Origin: Burkholderia sp.
GTDB lineage: Bacteria > Pseudomonadota > Gammaproteobacteria > Burkholderiales > Burkholderiaceae
Assembly: GCA_030151225.1 (NCBI GenBank)
Contig: JASLEG010000060.1
Span: 1-33,835, forward strand
Length of the DNA stretch: 33,835 nucleotides
Direction of reading: 5' to 3'
The notes under the pieces were generated by a model. That model made no database searches and was not told the origin of the DNA. It saw nothing but the letters and a program-made list of their open reading frames with translations. Within the stretch, counting starts at the first letter, position 1; every line of letters starts with the position of its first letter. The translations under genes were made by a program, and so were the position numbers. This document shows positions 1 to 8,777 of the stretch, in pieces.

Positions 1-1821
1 ATAGAAGATGTAGAACGGCACCATGATCTCGTTGTGCGTGGAGTACGACGTTGCCGCCGCGATCCAGTCGCACATGCCGCCTGCTTCGTTGATGCCTTCC
101 TGCAGGATCTGGCCGGTTTCCGATTCCTTGTAGAACATCAGTTGATCGGAATCTTCCGGCACGTACTTCTGGCCCTGCTGATTCCAGATGCCGATCTGGC
201 GGAACAGGCCTTCCATGCCGAACGTGCGCGATTCGTCCGGGACGATCGGCACCACGCGCTTGCCCAGCGCCTTGTCCTTCAGCAGGATGTTCAGGATCCG
301 CACGAACGACATCGTCGTGGAGATCTCGCGGCCCTCGCCCGTGCCCTTGAGCAGCGGCTCGAATGCCTCGAGCGCCGGCACCGGCAGCGACTGCGCCTTC
401 TCGCGGCGTTGCGGCAGGTAGCCGCCGAGCGCCTGGCGATGCTGGCGCATGTATTCGAGTTCCTTCGAGCCTTCCTCGAACTTCAGGTAAGGCACGTCGC
501 CGATCACGTCGTCGGCGATCGGCAGGCGGAACTGGTCGCGGAAGCGCTTCAGTTGCTCGACCGGCAGCTTCTTCTGCTGGTGGGTGATGTTCATGGCCTG
601 GCCGGCCTCGCCCATCCCGTAGCCCTTGATCGTCTTCGCCAGGATGACGGTGGGCGAACCCTTCGAGTTGCTCGCTTCATGGAACGCCGCGTAGATCTTG
701 TGCGGGTCGTGACCGCCGCGGTTCAGGTTCCAGATGTCGTCGTCGGACCAGTCGGCGACCAGCGCCTTCAGTTCCGGCGAGTTGAAGAAGTGCTCGCGCA
801 CGAACGCGCCCGATTCCGACTTGTACGTCTGGTACTCGCCGTCGACCACGTCCATCATGCGGCGCATCAGGGCGCCGGTCTTGTCGCGCGCGAACAGCGC
901 ATCCCAGCGGCTGCCCCAGATCACCTTGATCACGTTCCAGCCCGCGCCGCGGAATTCCGACTCGAGTTCCTGGATGATCTTGCCGTTGCCGCGCACCGGG
1001 CCATCCAGGCGCTGCAGGTTGCAGTTGATCACGAACACCAGGTTGTCCAGACGCTCGCGGCCGGCCATGCCGATCGCGCCGAGCGATTCCGGCTCGTCCG
1101 TCTCGCCGTCGCCGAGGAAGGCCCAGACCTTGCGGCCCTGGGTCTTGGCGATGCCGCGCGCCTCGATGTACTTCATGAAGCGGGCCTGATAGATCGCCAT
1201 GATCGGGCCGAGGCCCATCGAGACGGTCGGGAACTGCCAGAAATCGGGCATCAGCCACGGGTGCGGGTACGACGAGATGCCGTTGCCGCCCACTTCCTGA
1301 CGGAAGTTGTCGAGCTGGTCTTCCGACAGGCGGCCGAGCAGGAACGCGCGCGAGTAGACGCCCGGCGACGAGTGGCCCTGCACGAAGATCAGGTCGCCGC
1401 CGTGTTCGGCGGACGGCGCGTGCCAGAAGTGGTTGTAGCCGACGTCGTACAGCGTGGCGGCCGACGCGAACGAGGCGATGTGGCCACCGACGTTGGTGTC
1501 CTTCCCCGCGCGCAGCACCATCGCCAGCGCGTTCCAGCGCGTGTACGAACGGATGCGGTGCTCGATGTCTTGGTCGCCCGGGTTCTTGGCCTGCTGGCCG
1601 AGCGGGATGGTGTTGATGTACGGCGTGTTGGCGGAGAACGGCAGGTGCTCGCCGTTCATGCGCGCGAATTCGATCTGCTTCTCGATCAGGTAATGCGCAC
1701 GGCCAGGACCGACGGACGAGATCACGCCGTCCAGCGCCTCGAGCCATTCGACGGTTTCCTGGGCGTCTTCGTCGTGCTCGGCGGCAACATACTTGATCAC
1801 TTCATTGGGTACGGCGGACAT
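1..1821 (-). CDS. aceE: Pyruvate dehydrogenase E1 component, homodimeric type (5' part; runs off left edge)
   Basis: Thiamine-diphosphate-dependent E1 subunit of the pyruvate dehydrogenase complex, which decarboxylates pyruvate and passes the acetyl group to E2 lipoyl domains. The frame is open from the ATG at 1821 down to base 1, giving 607 of the roughly 900 residues expected. The N-terminus MSAVPNEVIKYVAAEHDED, the ThDP/Mg motif GDGETDEPESLGAIGMAG and the segment NCNLQRLDGPV are characteristic. The start is supported by AGGAG about seven bases upstream. The gene is divergent from the sensor kinase at 2096. aceF and lpdA would be expected beyond the left edge; this is inference from other Burkholderia and is not visible here. 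Confidence 0.97.
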   Translation of the reverse strand, partial: MSAVPNEVIKYVAAEHDEDAQETVEWLEALDGVISSVGPGRAHYLIEKQIEFARMNGEHLPFSANTPYINTIPLGQQAKNPGDQDIEHRIRSYTRWNALAMVLRAGKDTNVGGHIASFASAATLYDVGYNHFWHAPSAEHGGDLIFVQGHSSPGVYSRAFLLGRLSEDQLDNFRQEVGGNGISSYPHPWLMPDFWQFPTVSMGLGPIMAIYQARFMKYIEARGIAKTQGRKVWAFLGDGETDEPESLGAIGMAGRERLDNLVFVINCNLQRLDGPVRGNGKIIQELESEFRGAGWNVIKVIWGSRWDALFARDKTGALMRRMMDVVDGEYQTYKSESGAFVREHFFNSPELKALVADWSDDDIWNLNRGGHDPHKIYAAFHEASNSKGSPTVILAKTIKGYGMGEAGQAMNITHQQKKLPVEQLKRFRDQFRLPIADDVIGDVPYLKFEEGSKELEYMRQHRQALGGYLPQRREKAQSLPVPALEAFEPLLKGTGEGREISTTMSFVRILNILLKDKALGKRVVPIVPDESRTFGMEGLFRQIGIWNQQGQKYVPEDSDQLMFYKESETGQILQEGINEAGGMCDWIAAATSYSTHNEIMVPFYIFY

Positions 1822-1913
1822 GCTCGTCTCCTGAGTCCTGAGTGTGACTGAGTGTGAGGATTGCGCTGCGTGCAGAGGACGTGATTCGGCCGGCTGCGGC
1901 AAGCTCCCGGCGG

Positions 1914-1977
1914 ATTGTAGAGAAGCACCACGGACCGATGCAACAAAATTTTCGGGTTGTGAGATTGTTTCTCACAA
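1914..1977 (-). promoter_or_regulatory. Candidate aceE promoter with palindromic operator
   Basis: Reading the minus strand, TTGCAT (1943-1938), an 18-bp spacer and TACAAT (1919-1914) form a plausible sigma-70 promoter for aceE. Upstream lies a 21-bp palindrome at 1957-1977 with perfect 8-bp arms, TTGTGAGA and TCTCACAA. Its centre is about 60 bp upstream of the expected transcription start. The imperfect repeat extends outward on both sides (TTTCGGG and ATACGGAA). The spacing of TGTGA and TCACA is 9 bp, not the 6 bp of a CRP site, so another dimeric regulator is more likely. Its identity is not evident from sequence. Confidence 0.5.
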
Positions 1978-2082
1978 TACGGAATATTGCTGCGCTGCAC
2001 CCTTCCAGATTGACGCAGTGCCGAGCAATTTCGCTTTGCGTTCAACACTGCGCGCCCCCGTTTTGTCCGCATGGCGCTGCGC

Positions 2083-2088
2083 TACAAT
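2083..2088 (+). promoter_or_regulatory. Candidate -10 element of the sensor kinase gene
   Basis: TACAAT ends seven bases before the ATG at 2096, so a start point at the usual distance would fall on or next to that ATG. No good -35 is visible at 17 bp (TTGTCC at 2063-2068 is only 14 bp away), and no Shine-Dalgarno sequence can fit. Either the message is leaderless or translation starts further in. Confidence 0.35.
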
Positions 2089-2095
2089 GCGTGCC

Positions 2096-4600
2096 ATGTT
2101 GACCGATCGGCTATTCGCACGCTCGGCGCGAGCGTCGGGCGCCCCGGCCGACTCGCAGCCGTCCCGTTGGCACCACGGCCCGTGGTGGTCCAACTCCTAT
2201 CTGTTGACGCCGCTGCTGTCGATCCTGGTGTTTCTGGTGGTGATGAGCCTGATCCTCTGGAGCCTGAACCGCCGCGAGCAGCAGCAGCAGGAAGACACGC
2301 TCTACCGCAACGTGGCCTGGGCGCAGCAGCAGATCCGCCTGTCGATGACGAGCGCCCAGGAGCAGCTGCAGGCCTTCGCGCGCGACCTCGCGCTCGGCCG
2401 CATCGACGAACACGGCTTTCAGGCCGCGGTCGGCGACGTGATGCAGGCCCACCCCGAAATCCTCTACGTGAACTGGTACAACGGTGCCGGCACCGAGCGC
2501 TGGCCCGACCTGCAGCTGCCGGCGCTGGGCCAGCGTCTGGCGCGCCCGAACGAGGCCCAGCTCGCGCAGATCGTGCGCGGTGGCTATGCCGAGGCGCGCG
2601 ACACGCGCCGCCAGGCCTATTCGCCGATCGCCTACGACGACTTCGGCAACGGCTTCGTGACGCTGCAGACCCCCGTGACGCGCGACCGCGAATACCTCGG
2701 CTCGATCGCCGCGGTGTTCTCGGTGGAAGGCATCCTGCGCCACGACATCCCGCCCGAGCTGTCGGCCAAGTACAAGATCTCGATCATCGACGTGAACAGC
2801 CGCGAGCTGGCGTCCACCTCGTCGCGCCCGCGCCTGCCGCGCGACGCGCGCTACGACCTGCCGCTCGACCCCCCGGGCCAGGGCCTGACCGTACGCGTGT
2901 ATTCCTACCCGCAGATGACGAACCTGACGAACAACACGCTCGTCTGGCTCGTGGCCGGCCTGTCCTGCTTCGTGCTGTGGAGCCTCTGGAGCCTCTGGAA
3001 GCACACGCGCCAGCGCTTCGAGGCGCAGCAGGCGCTGTACGCCGAGGCCTTCTTCCGGCGCGCGATGGAGAATTCGGTGCTGATCGGCATGCGCGTGCTG
3101 GACATGCACGGCCGCATCACCCACGTGAATCCGGCCTTCTGCCGCATGACCGGCTGGGACGAGGCGGATCTGGTGGGCAAGACCGCGCCGTTCCCGTACT
3201 GGCCGCGCGACGCCTATCCCGACATGCAGCGCCAGCTCGACATGACGCTGCGCGGCAAGGCGCCCTCCTCGGGCTTCGAGCTGCGCGTGCGCCGCAAGGA
3301 CGGCTCGATGTTCCACGCGCGGCTCTACGTGTCGCCGCTGATCGACAGCTCGGGCCGCCAGACCGGCTGGATGTCGTCGATGACCGACATCACCGAGCCG
3401 AAGCGGGCGCGCGAGGAGCTCGCCGCCGCCCACGAGCGCTTCACCACGGTGCTCGAGAGCCTCGATGCGGCCGTCTCCGTGTTGGCCGCGGACGAAGCCG
3501 AGCTGCTGTTCGCGAATCGCTATTACCGCCATCTGTTCGGGATCCGCCCCGATGGCCACCTCGAACTGTCGGGCGGCGGCTTCGACAGCACCCAGGCCTC
3601 GTCCGACTCGATCGACCTGGTGGACGCGTTCGCGGGCCTGCCCGCCACGGCGCTGACCGAAAGCACGGCGGACGCGCAGGAAGTCTACGTGGAGAGCATC
3701 CAGAAGTGGTTCGAGGTGCGCCGCCAGTACATTCAGTGGGTGGACGGCCATCTCGCGCAGATGCAGATCGCCACCGACATCACCACCCGCAAGAAGGCGC
3801 AGGAGCTCGCGCACCAGCAGGAAGAGAAGCTGCAATTCACGAGCCGGCTCATGACGATGGGCGAAATGGCCTCGTCGATCGCCCACGAGCTGAACCAGCC
3901 GCTCGCCGCGATCAACAATTACTGCTCGGGCACGGTGGCACTGGTCAAGAGCGGCCGCGGCACGGCCGAGACGCTGCTGCCCGCGCTCGAGAAGACCGCC
4001 CAGCAGGCGCTGCGCGCCGGCATGATCGTCAAGCGCATCCGCGAATTCGTGAAGCGCAGCGAGCCGAAGCGCGAGGCCGCGCGGGTGGCCGACATCGTGG
4101 CCGACGCGGTGGGCCTGGCCGAAATCGAGGCGCGCAAGCGGCGGATCCGCATCGTGACCGAAATCCGCGCGAGAATGCCGATCATCTACGTCGATCCGGT
4201 GCTGATCGAGCAGGTGCTGATGAACCTGATGAAGAACGCCGCGGAAGCGATGGGCGAGGTCAAGGATCCGGACGCCGACGGCGTGATCCGCGTGGTGGCC
4301 GATCTCGAGGCCGGCTTCGTGGACATCCGCGTGATCGATCAGGGCACCGGCGTGGACGAAGCCAGCGCCGAGCGGCTTTTCGAACCGTTCTACAGTACCA
4401 AGTCGGATGGAATGGGCATGGGCCTGAACATCTGCCGCTCGATCATCGAGTCCCATCGCGGGCGACTCTGGGTCGTGAACAACATCGAGGCGGACGGCCG
4501 CGTCTCCGGCGCGACGTTCCATTGCAGTCTGCCCATCGGGGCACCCGAAGACCACAGCCGCGGCAGCGCGGCATCACATACCGTTACGGGAGAGATATGA
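2096..4600 (+). CDS. Membrane-bound PAS-domain sensor histidine kinase (FixL/DctB-like)
   Basis: Sensor kinase of 834 residues. Two membrane segments (about residues 35-56 and 280-302) bracket a periplasmic sensing domain. Two PAS-like regions follow, the first containing GRITHVNPAFCRMTGW and RRKDGSMFHARL, then a dimerisation/phosphoacceptor helix GEMASSIAHELNQPLAAIN with His597 and a C-terminal ATPase domain (N box MNLMKNAAEA, G boxes DQGTGVD and GMGMGLN). The HELNQPLAAI sequence is typical of the FixL/DctB branch. I see no histidine at the FixL haem-ligand position, so oxygen sensing through haem is unlikely. The ATG at 2096 was chosen because the hydrophilic arm and first membrane helix follow it. 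The gene overlaps the response regulator by 4 bp (ATGA). The ligand is unknown. Confidence 0.88.
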   Translation: MLTDRLFARSARASGAPADSQPSRWHHGPWWSNSYLLTPLLSILVFLVVMSLILWSLNRREQQQQEDTLYRNVAWAQQQIRLSMTSAQEQLQAFARDLALGRIDEHGFQAAVGDVMQAHPEILYVNWYNGAGTERWPDLQLPALGQRLARPNEAQLAQIVRGGYAEARDTRRQAYSPIAYDDFGNGFVTLQTPVTRDREYLGSIAAVFSVEGILRHDIPPELSAKYKISIIDVNSRELASTSSRPRLPRDARYDLPLDPPGQGLTVRVYSYPQMTNLTNNTLVWLVAGLSCFVLWSLWSLWKHTRQRFEAQQALYAEAFFRRAMENSVLIGMRVLDMHGRITHVNPAFCRMTGWDEADLVGKTAPFPYWPRDAYPDMQRQLDMTLRGKAPSSGFELRVRRKDGSMFHARLYVSPLIDSSGRQTGWMSSMTDITEPKRAREELAAAHERFTTVLESLDAAVSVLAADEAELLFANRYYRHLFGIRPDGHLELSGGGFDSTQASSDSIDLVDAFAGLPATALTESTADAQEVYVESIQKWFEVRRQYIQWVDGHLAQMQIATDITTRKKAQELAHQQEEKLQFTSRLMTMGEMASSIAHELNQPLAAINNYCSGTVALVKSGRGTAETLLPALEKTAQQALRAGMIVKRIREFVKRSEPKREAARVADIVADAVGLAEIEARKRRIRIVTEIRARMPIIYVDPVLIEQVLMNLMKNAAEAMGEVKDPDADGVIRVVADLEAGFVDIRVIDQGTGVDEASAERLFEPFYSTKSDGMGMGLNICRSIIESHRGRLWVVNNIEADGRVSGATFHCSLPIGAPEDHSRGSAASHTVTGEI

Positions 4601-5235
4601 ATAGCCCTGTCACCACCCCTCAGGAAACCGTCTTTGTGGTCGACGACGACGAAGCCGTGCGCGACTCGCTGCGCTGGCTGCTGGAGGCGAACGGCTATCG
4701 CGTGCAATGCTTCTCGAGCGCCGAGCAGTTTCTCGACGGCTACCAGCCGGCGCTGCAGGCCGGCCAGATCGCCTGCCTGATCCTCGACGTGCGCATGTCC
4801 GGCATGAGCGGCCTGGAGCTCCAGGAGCGCCTGATCGCCGACAACGCCGCGCTGCCGATCATCTTCGTGACCGGCCACGGCGACGTGCCGATGGCCGTGT
4901 CCACCATGAAGAAGGGCGCGATGGACTTCATCGAGAAGCCGTTCGACGAGGCCGAGCTGCGCAAGCTGGTCGAGCGCATGCTCGACAAGGCACGCAACGA
5001 GAGCAAGAGCGTGCAGGAGCAGCGCGCCGCGAGCGAGCGCCTGTCGAAGCTGACGGCGCGCGAGCAGCAGGTGCTCGAGCGCATCATCGCCGGCCGCCTG
5101 AACAAGCAGATCGCCGACGATCTCGGCATCAGCATCAAGACGGTGGAGGCGCACCGCGCCAACATCATGGAAAAGCTCAACGTCAACACGGTGGCGGACC
5201 TGCTGCGCCTCGCGCTGTCGAAGAAGCAGGCCTGA
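4597..5235 (+). CDS. FixJ/NarL-type response regulator
   Basis: DNA-binding partner of the upstream kinase, 212 residues. The N-terminal receiver has the acidic cluster FVVDDDEAV, the phosphoacceptor Asp64 in LILDVRMSG, the switch Thr in FVTGHGD and the Lys in IEKPFDE. The C-terminal LuxR-type helix-turn-helix is LTAREQQVLERIIAGRLNKQ followed by IADDLGISIKTVEAHRANIM. The ATG lies inside the kinase stop (ATGA) and is preceded by GGGAGAG, so the two proteins are translationally coupled. The FixJ-like receiver suggests dimerisation and promoter binding after phosphorylation. Targets cannot be read from the sequence. No clear hairpin terminator follows in 5236-5500. Confidence 0.93.
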   Translation: MNSPVTTPQETVFVVDDDEAVRDSLRWLLEANGYRVQCFSSAEQFLDGYQPALQAGQIACLILDVRMSGMSGLELQERLIADNAALPIIFVTGHGDVPMAVSTMKKGAMDFIEKPFDEAELRKLVERMLDKARNESKSVQEQRAASERLSKLTAREQQVLERIIAGRLNKQIADDLGISIKTVEAHRANIMEKLNVNTVADLLRLALSKKQA

Positions 5236-5424
5236 GCGGCACGCGCCGCCCGGCCTTTCCGGTACCGCCACGCCCGCACCGCCGCGGCATGCGTGCCCCC
5301 GCCCGGGGTGCCGCGCATGCCGCGGCGGCGTGTGCGGCGCGCGAAACCCCGCGCCCGCCACGCCTTCGGCCACGCCGCCTGTCGCATCCGCGACGGCCGG
5401 CGTCGGCTCCAGACAGGCCGCGAG

Positions 5425-5430
5425 TATAAT
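5425..5430 (+). promoter_or_regulatory. Candidate -10 box of folD
   Basis: TATAAT stands 70 bases before the folD start in an otherwise very GC-rich 265-bp gap. The -35 position (about 5402-5407) is a poor match. The remainder of 5236-5500 holds no gene or terminator that I can support. Confidence 0.4.
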
Positions 5431-5500
5431 TCCATGCCTTGCCGCGGCGCATCCCGCATGCGCCGCGCGCCCCGCTTTCCCTATCCGAACCGATTTCACC

Positions 5501-6361
5501 ATGACAGCCACCCTGATCGACGGCAACGCCCTTTCGAAGACCCTGCGCGCGCAAGCGGGCGAACGCGCCGCCGCGCTGACCGCTCGCGGCCATCGCCCCG
5601 GCCTCGCGGTCGTGCTGGTGGGCGACAACCCGGCGAGCGAGGTCTACGTCCGCAACAAGATCAAGGCCTGCGAGGACAACGGCTTCTACTCGAAGAAGGA
5701 CGTGTATCCGGCCACGCTGTCCGAGGCCGAGCTGCTCGCGCACATCGACGCGCTGAACCGCGACCCGCAGATCCACGGCATCCTCGTGCAGTTGCCGCTG
5801 CCGGCCCACATCGACAGCCACAAGGTGATCGAGGCGATCGCGCCCGAAAAGGACGTGGACGGCTTCCACGTGGCCAACGCCGGCGCGCTGATGACGGGCA
5901 AGCCGCTGTTCCGCCCCTGCACGCCCTATGGCGTGATGAAGATGTTCGAGGCGCACGGCATCGCCCTGAGCGGCGCCAACGCAGTGGTGATCGGCCGCTC
6001 GAACATCGTCGGCAAGCCGATGTCGATGCTGCTGCTCGAGGCGGGCGCGACGGTCACGATCTGCCACAGCAAGACCCGCGATCTGGCCGCGCACACGCGC
6101 CAGGCCGACGTGGTGGTGGCCGCAGTGGGCAAGCGCAACGTGCTGACCGCCGACATGATCAAGCCCGGCGCGGTGGTGATCGACGTGGGCATGAACCGCA
6201 ACGACGAGGGCAAGCTCTGCGGCGACATCGACTTCGACGGGATCCGCGACGTGGCCGGCTTCGTCACGCCGGTGCCGGGCGGTGTGGGCCCGATGACGAT
6301 CACGATGCTGCTGATCAACACGCTCGAGGCGGCCGAACGCGCCGCCGGCGCGGCCGCCTGA
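5501..6361 (+). CDS. folD: Bifunctional methylenetetrahydrofolate dehydrogenase/cyclohydrolase
   Basis: Cytosolic enzyme of one-carbon metabolism that oxidises 5,10-methylene-THF to methenyl-THF with NADP+ and hydrolyses it to 10-formyl-THF. The 286 residues match the family length. Visible hallmarks are YVRNKIKACEDNG with the catalytic Lys, GILVQLPLPAHID, the substrate-binding PCTPYGVMKM, the Rossmann motif VIGRSNIVGKPM, and C-terminal TPVPGGVGPMTITML. The start MTATLIDGNALSK fits the family N-terminus. No strong Shine-Dalgarno is visible. It stands alone between the two-component operon and prlC. Confidence 0.97.
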   Translation: MTATLIDGNALSKTLRAQAGERAAALTARGHRPGLAVVLVGDNPASEVYVRNKIKACEDNGFYSKKDVYPATLSEAELLAHIDALNRDPQIHGILVQLPLPAHIDSHKVIEAIAPEKDVDGFHVANAGALMTGKPLFRPCTPYGVMKMFEAHGIALSGANAVVIGRSNIVGKPMSMLLLEAGATVTICHSKTRDLAAHTRQADVVVAAVGKRNVLTADMIKPGAVVIDVGMNRNDEGKLCGDIDFDGIRDVAGFVTPVPGGVGPMTITMLLINTLEAAERAAGAAA

Positions 6362-6517
6362 GCGGCGCCAGACTCGCCACACCCGCTTTTCGGGCCGCCG
6401 ACCGCCGGCCGCCCGCCTCTCCCCTGCCCTGCCCCCCGCACCGCGAACCTTTGCACCGCCCGCGCCGTCCAACCGGACTCGCGCGGGAATTTCAATCGCC
6501 ACGTTAGCAAGTTCCGA

Positions 6518-6548
6518 TTGGAAAGCAGCCGCCCCGCCCCAATAATAT
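6518..6548 (+). promoter_or_regulatory. Candidate promoter of prlC
   Basis: TTGGAA (6518-6523) and TAATAT (6543-6548) are separated by 19 bp in a short AT-rich patch about 60 bp before the prlC start. The spacing is wide, so the assignment is tentative. Confidence 0.35.
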
Positions 6549-6609
6549 GGCTCTGTCGCGGCCCCGCGCCGCGCCCGTCCATCCGCCATCCGACACTGCA
6601 GGGAGCACC

Positions 6610-8700
6610 ATGTCCGCCAGCGCCAACGCCAATCCGCTTCTCGATTTCTCCGGCCTGCCCCGCTTCGGCGAGATCCGTCCCGAACATGTCACGCCCGCGC
6701 TCGATGCGCTGCTCGCCGAGGCCGAACGGGCCGTCGAGCACGCCGCCGATGCGGCCACGCCGGCCACCTGGGTCGACGTGGTCGAGGCCGTCGAGCGCGT
6801 GACCGAGCCGCTCGGCCGCGCCTGGGGCATCGTCGGTCACCTGAACGCCGTGGCCGACACGCCCGAGCTGCGCGCCACCTACGGCGAGAATCTGCCGCGC
6901 GTGACCGAATTCTGGTCGAGCGTCGGCCAGAACCTCGCGCTCTACGAGAAGTACAAGGCGATCGCGGCCGGCGCCGAGTACGCCACGCTGTCGGCCGAGC
7001 GCCGCAAGATCCTCGACAACTCGCTGCGCGATTTCCGCCTGTCCGGCGCCGAGCTGCCGGAAGCGCAGAAGCCGCGCTTCGCCGAGCTGCAGGAGCAGCA
7101 GGCGGCGCTCTCGAAGGCCTTCTCCGATCACGTGCTCGACGCGACCAACGGCTATGCGTTCCACGCGCAGTCGGAAGCCGAGCTGGCCGGGCTGCCCGAC
7201 GACGCGATCGAGGCCGCGCGCGAGGCCGCCCAGCGCGAGGACAAGCAGGGCTGGAAGTTCACGCTGCATTTCCCCTCGTATTTCCCGGTGCTGCAGTATT
7301 CGGAAAACCGCGCGATGCGCGAGACGATGTACCGCGCCTACGTGACGCGCGCCTCGGAACTCGGCCCGCAATATGGCGGCGGCAAGACCGAATGGGACAA
7401 CACGAAGATCGTGGCCGACACGCTCGCGCTGCGCCGCGAGGAAGCGCGCATGCTCGGCTACGCGAACTTCGCCGAAGTGTCGCTCGCGCCGAAGATGGCC
7501 GAATCGCCGGCCCAGGTCACGGCCTTCCTCGAGGATCTGGCCGTGCGCGCCCGGCCGCACGCGGAGCAGGACTGGGACGAGCTGCGCGCCTTCGCGTCGG
7601 GCACCCTGGGCCTGGCCGAGCTCGCCCCGTGGGACGTCGCCTACGCGGCCGAGAAGCTGCGCGAGCAGCGCTACGCGTTCTCGGAAAACGAAGTCAAGCA
7701 GTACTTCCCGGAGCCGGCCGTGCTGCAGGGCCTGTTCACGGTCACCGAAACCCTGTTCGGCGTGAAGATCCGCCGCGACGAGGCCCCGGTCTGGCATTCG
7801 GACGTGCGCTTCTTCCGCGTCGAGAATCCCGACGGCTCGCTGGTCGCGCAGTTCTACCTCGATCTGTATGCACGCGAAGGCAAGCGCGGCGGCGCCTGGA
7901 TGGACGATGCGCGTGCCCGCGCCAGGCGCGCCACCGGCGTGCAGACGCCCGTGGCCTACCTGACCTGCAACTTCTCGGCACCGGTCGGCGGCAAGCCGGC
8001 CTGCTTCACGCACGATGAGGTGATCACGCTGTTCCACGAGTTCGGCCACGGCCTGCACCACATGCTCACGCGCGTCGAGGAGCTCGGCGTGTCGGGCATC
8101 AACGGCGTGGAATGGGATGCGGTGGAGCTGCCCTCGCAGTTCATGGAGAACTTCTGCTGGGAGTGGGACGTGCTGAGCTCGATGTCGTCGCACATCGAGA
8201 CCGGCGCCTCGCTGCCGCGCGCGCTGTTCGACAAGATGCTGGCCGCGAAGAACTTCCAGAGCGGGCTCGGCACGCTGCGCCAGATCGTGTTCTCGATGTA
8301 CGACATGCTGCTGCACGTCGATTTCGATCCGGCCGGCGCGACCAGTGCGGTGGACTTCGCGCGCGAGATCAACGAGCGCTTCCACGTGATCCCGCAGGCG
8401 CCGATCTCGCGCTGGCCGAACACCTTCAGCCACATCTTCGCGGGCGGCTACGCGGCCGGCTACTACAGCTACAAGTGGGCCGAGGTGCTGTCGGCCGACG
8501 CGTACGCGGCCTTCGAGGAAGCAGCGAAGGCGACCAGCGGCAGCGTGCTCGACGCGGCCACCGGCACCCGCTATCGCCGCGAGATCCTCGAGGTGGGCGG
8601 CAGCCGCCCGGCGATGGAATCGTTCAAGGCCTTCCGCGGCCGCGAGCCCGAGATCGACGCGCTGCTGCGCCACAACGGCATGACCGGCGCCGCGCACTGA
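6610..8700 (+). CDS. prlC: Oligopeptidase A, M3 family zinc metallopeptidase
   Basis: Cytosolic metallopeptidase of 696 residues that degrades short peptides, including released signal peptides. The zinc site is HEFGH at residues 476-480 within LFHEFGHGLHHML, and the third ligand is Glu506 in EWDAVELPSQ. The C-terminal FAGGYAAGYYSYKWAEVLSA is the conserved substrate-binding loop of the thimet/oligopeptidase A group. The ATG at 6610 follows GGGAGC at a normal distance and gives the expected N-terminus NPLLDFSGLPRF. It is followed by a strong terminator and convergent dinB. Confidence 0.96.
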   Translation: MSASANANPLLDFSGLPRFGEIRPEHVTPALDALLAEAERAVEHAADAATPATWVDVVEAVERVTEPLGRAWGIVGHLNAVADTPELRATYGENLPRVTEFWSSVGQNLALYEKYKAIAAGAEYATLSAERRKILDNSLRDFRLSGAELPEAQKPRFAELQEQQAALSKAFSDHVLDATNGYAFHAQSEAELAGLPDDAIEAAREAAQREDKQGWKFTLHFPSYFPVLQYSENRAMRETMYRAYVTRASELGPQYGGGKTEWDNTKIVADTLALRREEARMLGYANFAEVSLAPKMAESPAQVTAFLEDLAVRARPHAEQDWDELRAFASGTLGLAELAPWDVAYAAEKLREQRYAFSENEVKQYFPEPAVLQGLFTVTETLFGVKIRRDEAPVWHSDVRFFRVENPDGSLVAQFYLDLYAREGKRGGAWMDDARARARRATGVQTPVAYLTCNFSAPVGGKPACFTHDEVITLFHEFGHGLHHMLTRVEELGVSGINGVEWDAVELPSQFMENFCWEWDVLSSMSSHIETGASLPRALFDKMLAAKNFQSGLGTLRQIVFSMYDMLLHVDFDPAGATSAVDFAREINERFHVIPQAPISRWPNTFSHIFAGGYAAGYYSYKWAEVLSADAYAAFEEAAKATSGSVLDAATGTRYRREILEVGGSRPAMESFKAFRGREPEIDALLRHNGMTGAAH

Positions 8701-8734
8701 CGCGGCCAGCCGCCCCGGCGGGCGGCATCCGACC

Positions 8735-8775
8735 AACGGCGCCCGGGATCGACACGACCCGGGCGCCGTTTTTTT
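8735..8775 (+). terminator. Rho-independent terminator of prlC
   Basis: A 13-bp perfect stem (8735-8747 with 8758-8770, core CGGCGCCCGGG) has a 10-base loop and ends in seven T. It closes prlC. dinB ends three bases later on the opposite strand. Confidence 0.93.
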
Positions 8776-8777
8776 CG

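Noticed and set aside
34..1851. Long open frame of 605 codons on the plus strand
   Set aside because: It is the shadow of aceE on the opposite strand; high GC content keeps the complementary frame open and the Arg/Ala/His-rich product matches nothing.
1957..1977. CRP site upstream of aceE
   Set aside because: TGTGA and TCACA are 9 bp apart instead of 6, and the symmetry extends differently.
5926..8736. 936-codon minus-strand open frame
   Set aside because: It runs antisense through folD and prlC, both of which have clear catalytic motifs on the plus strand.
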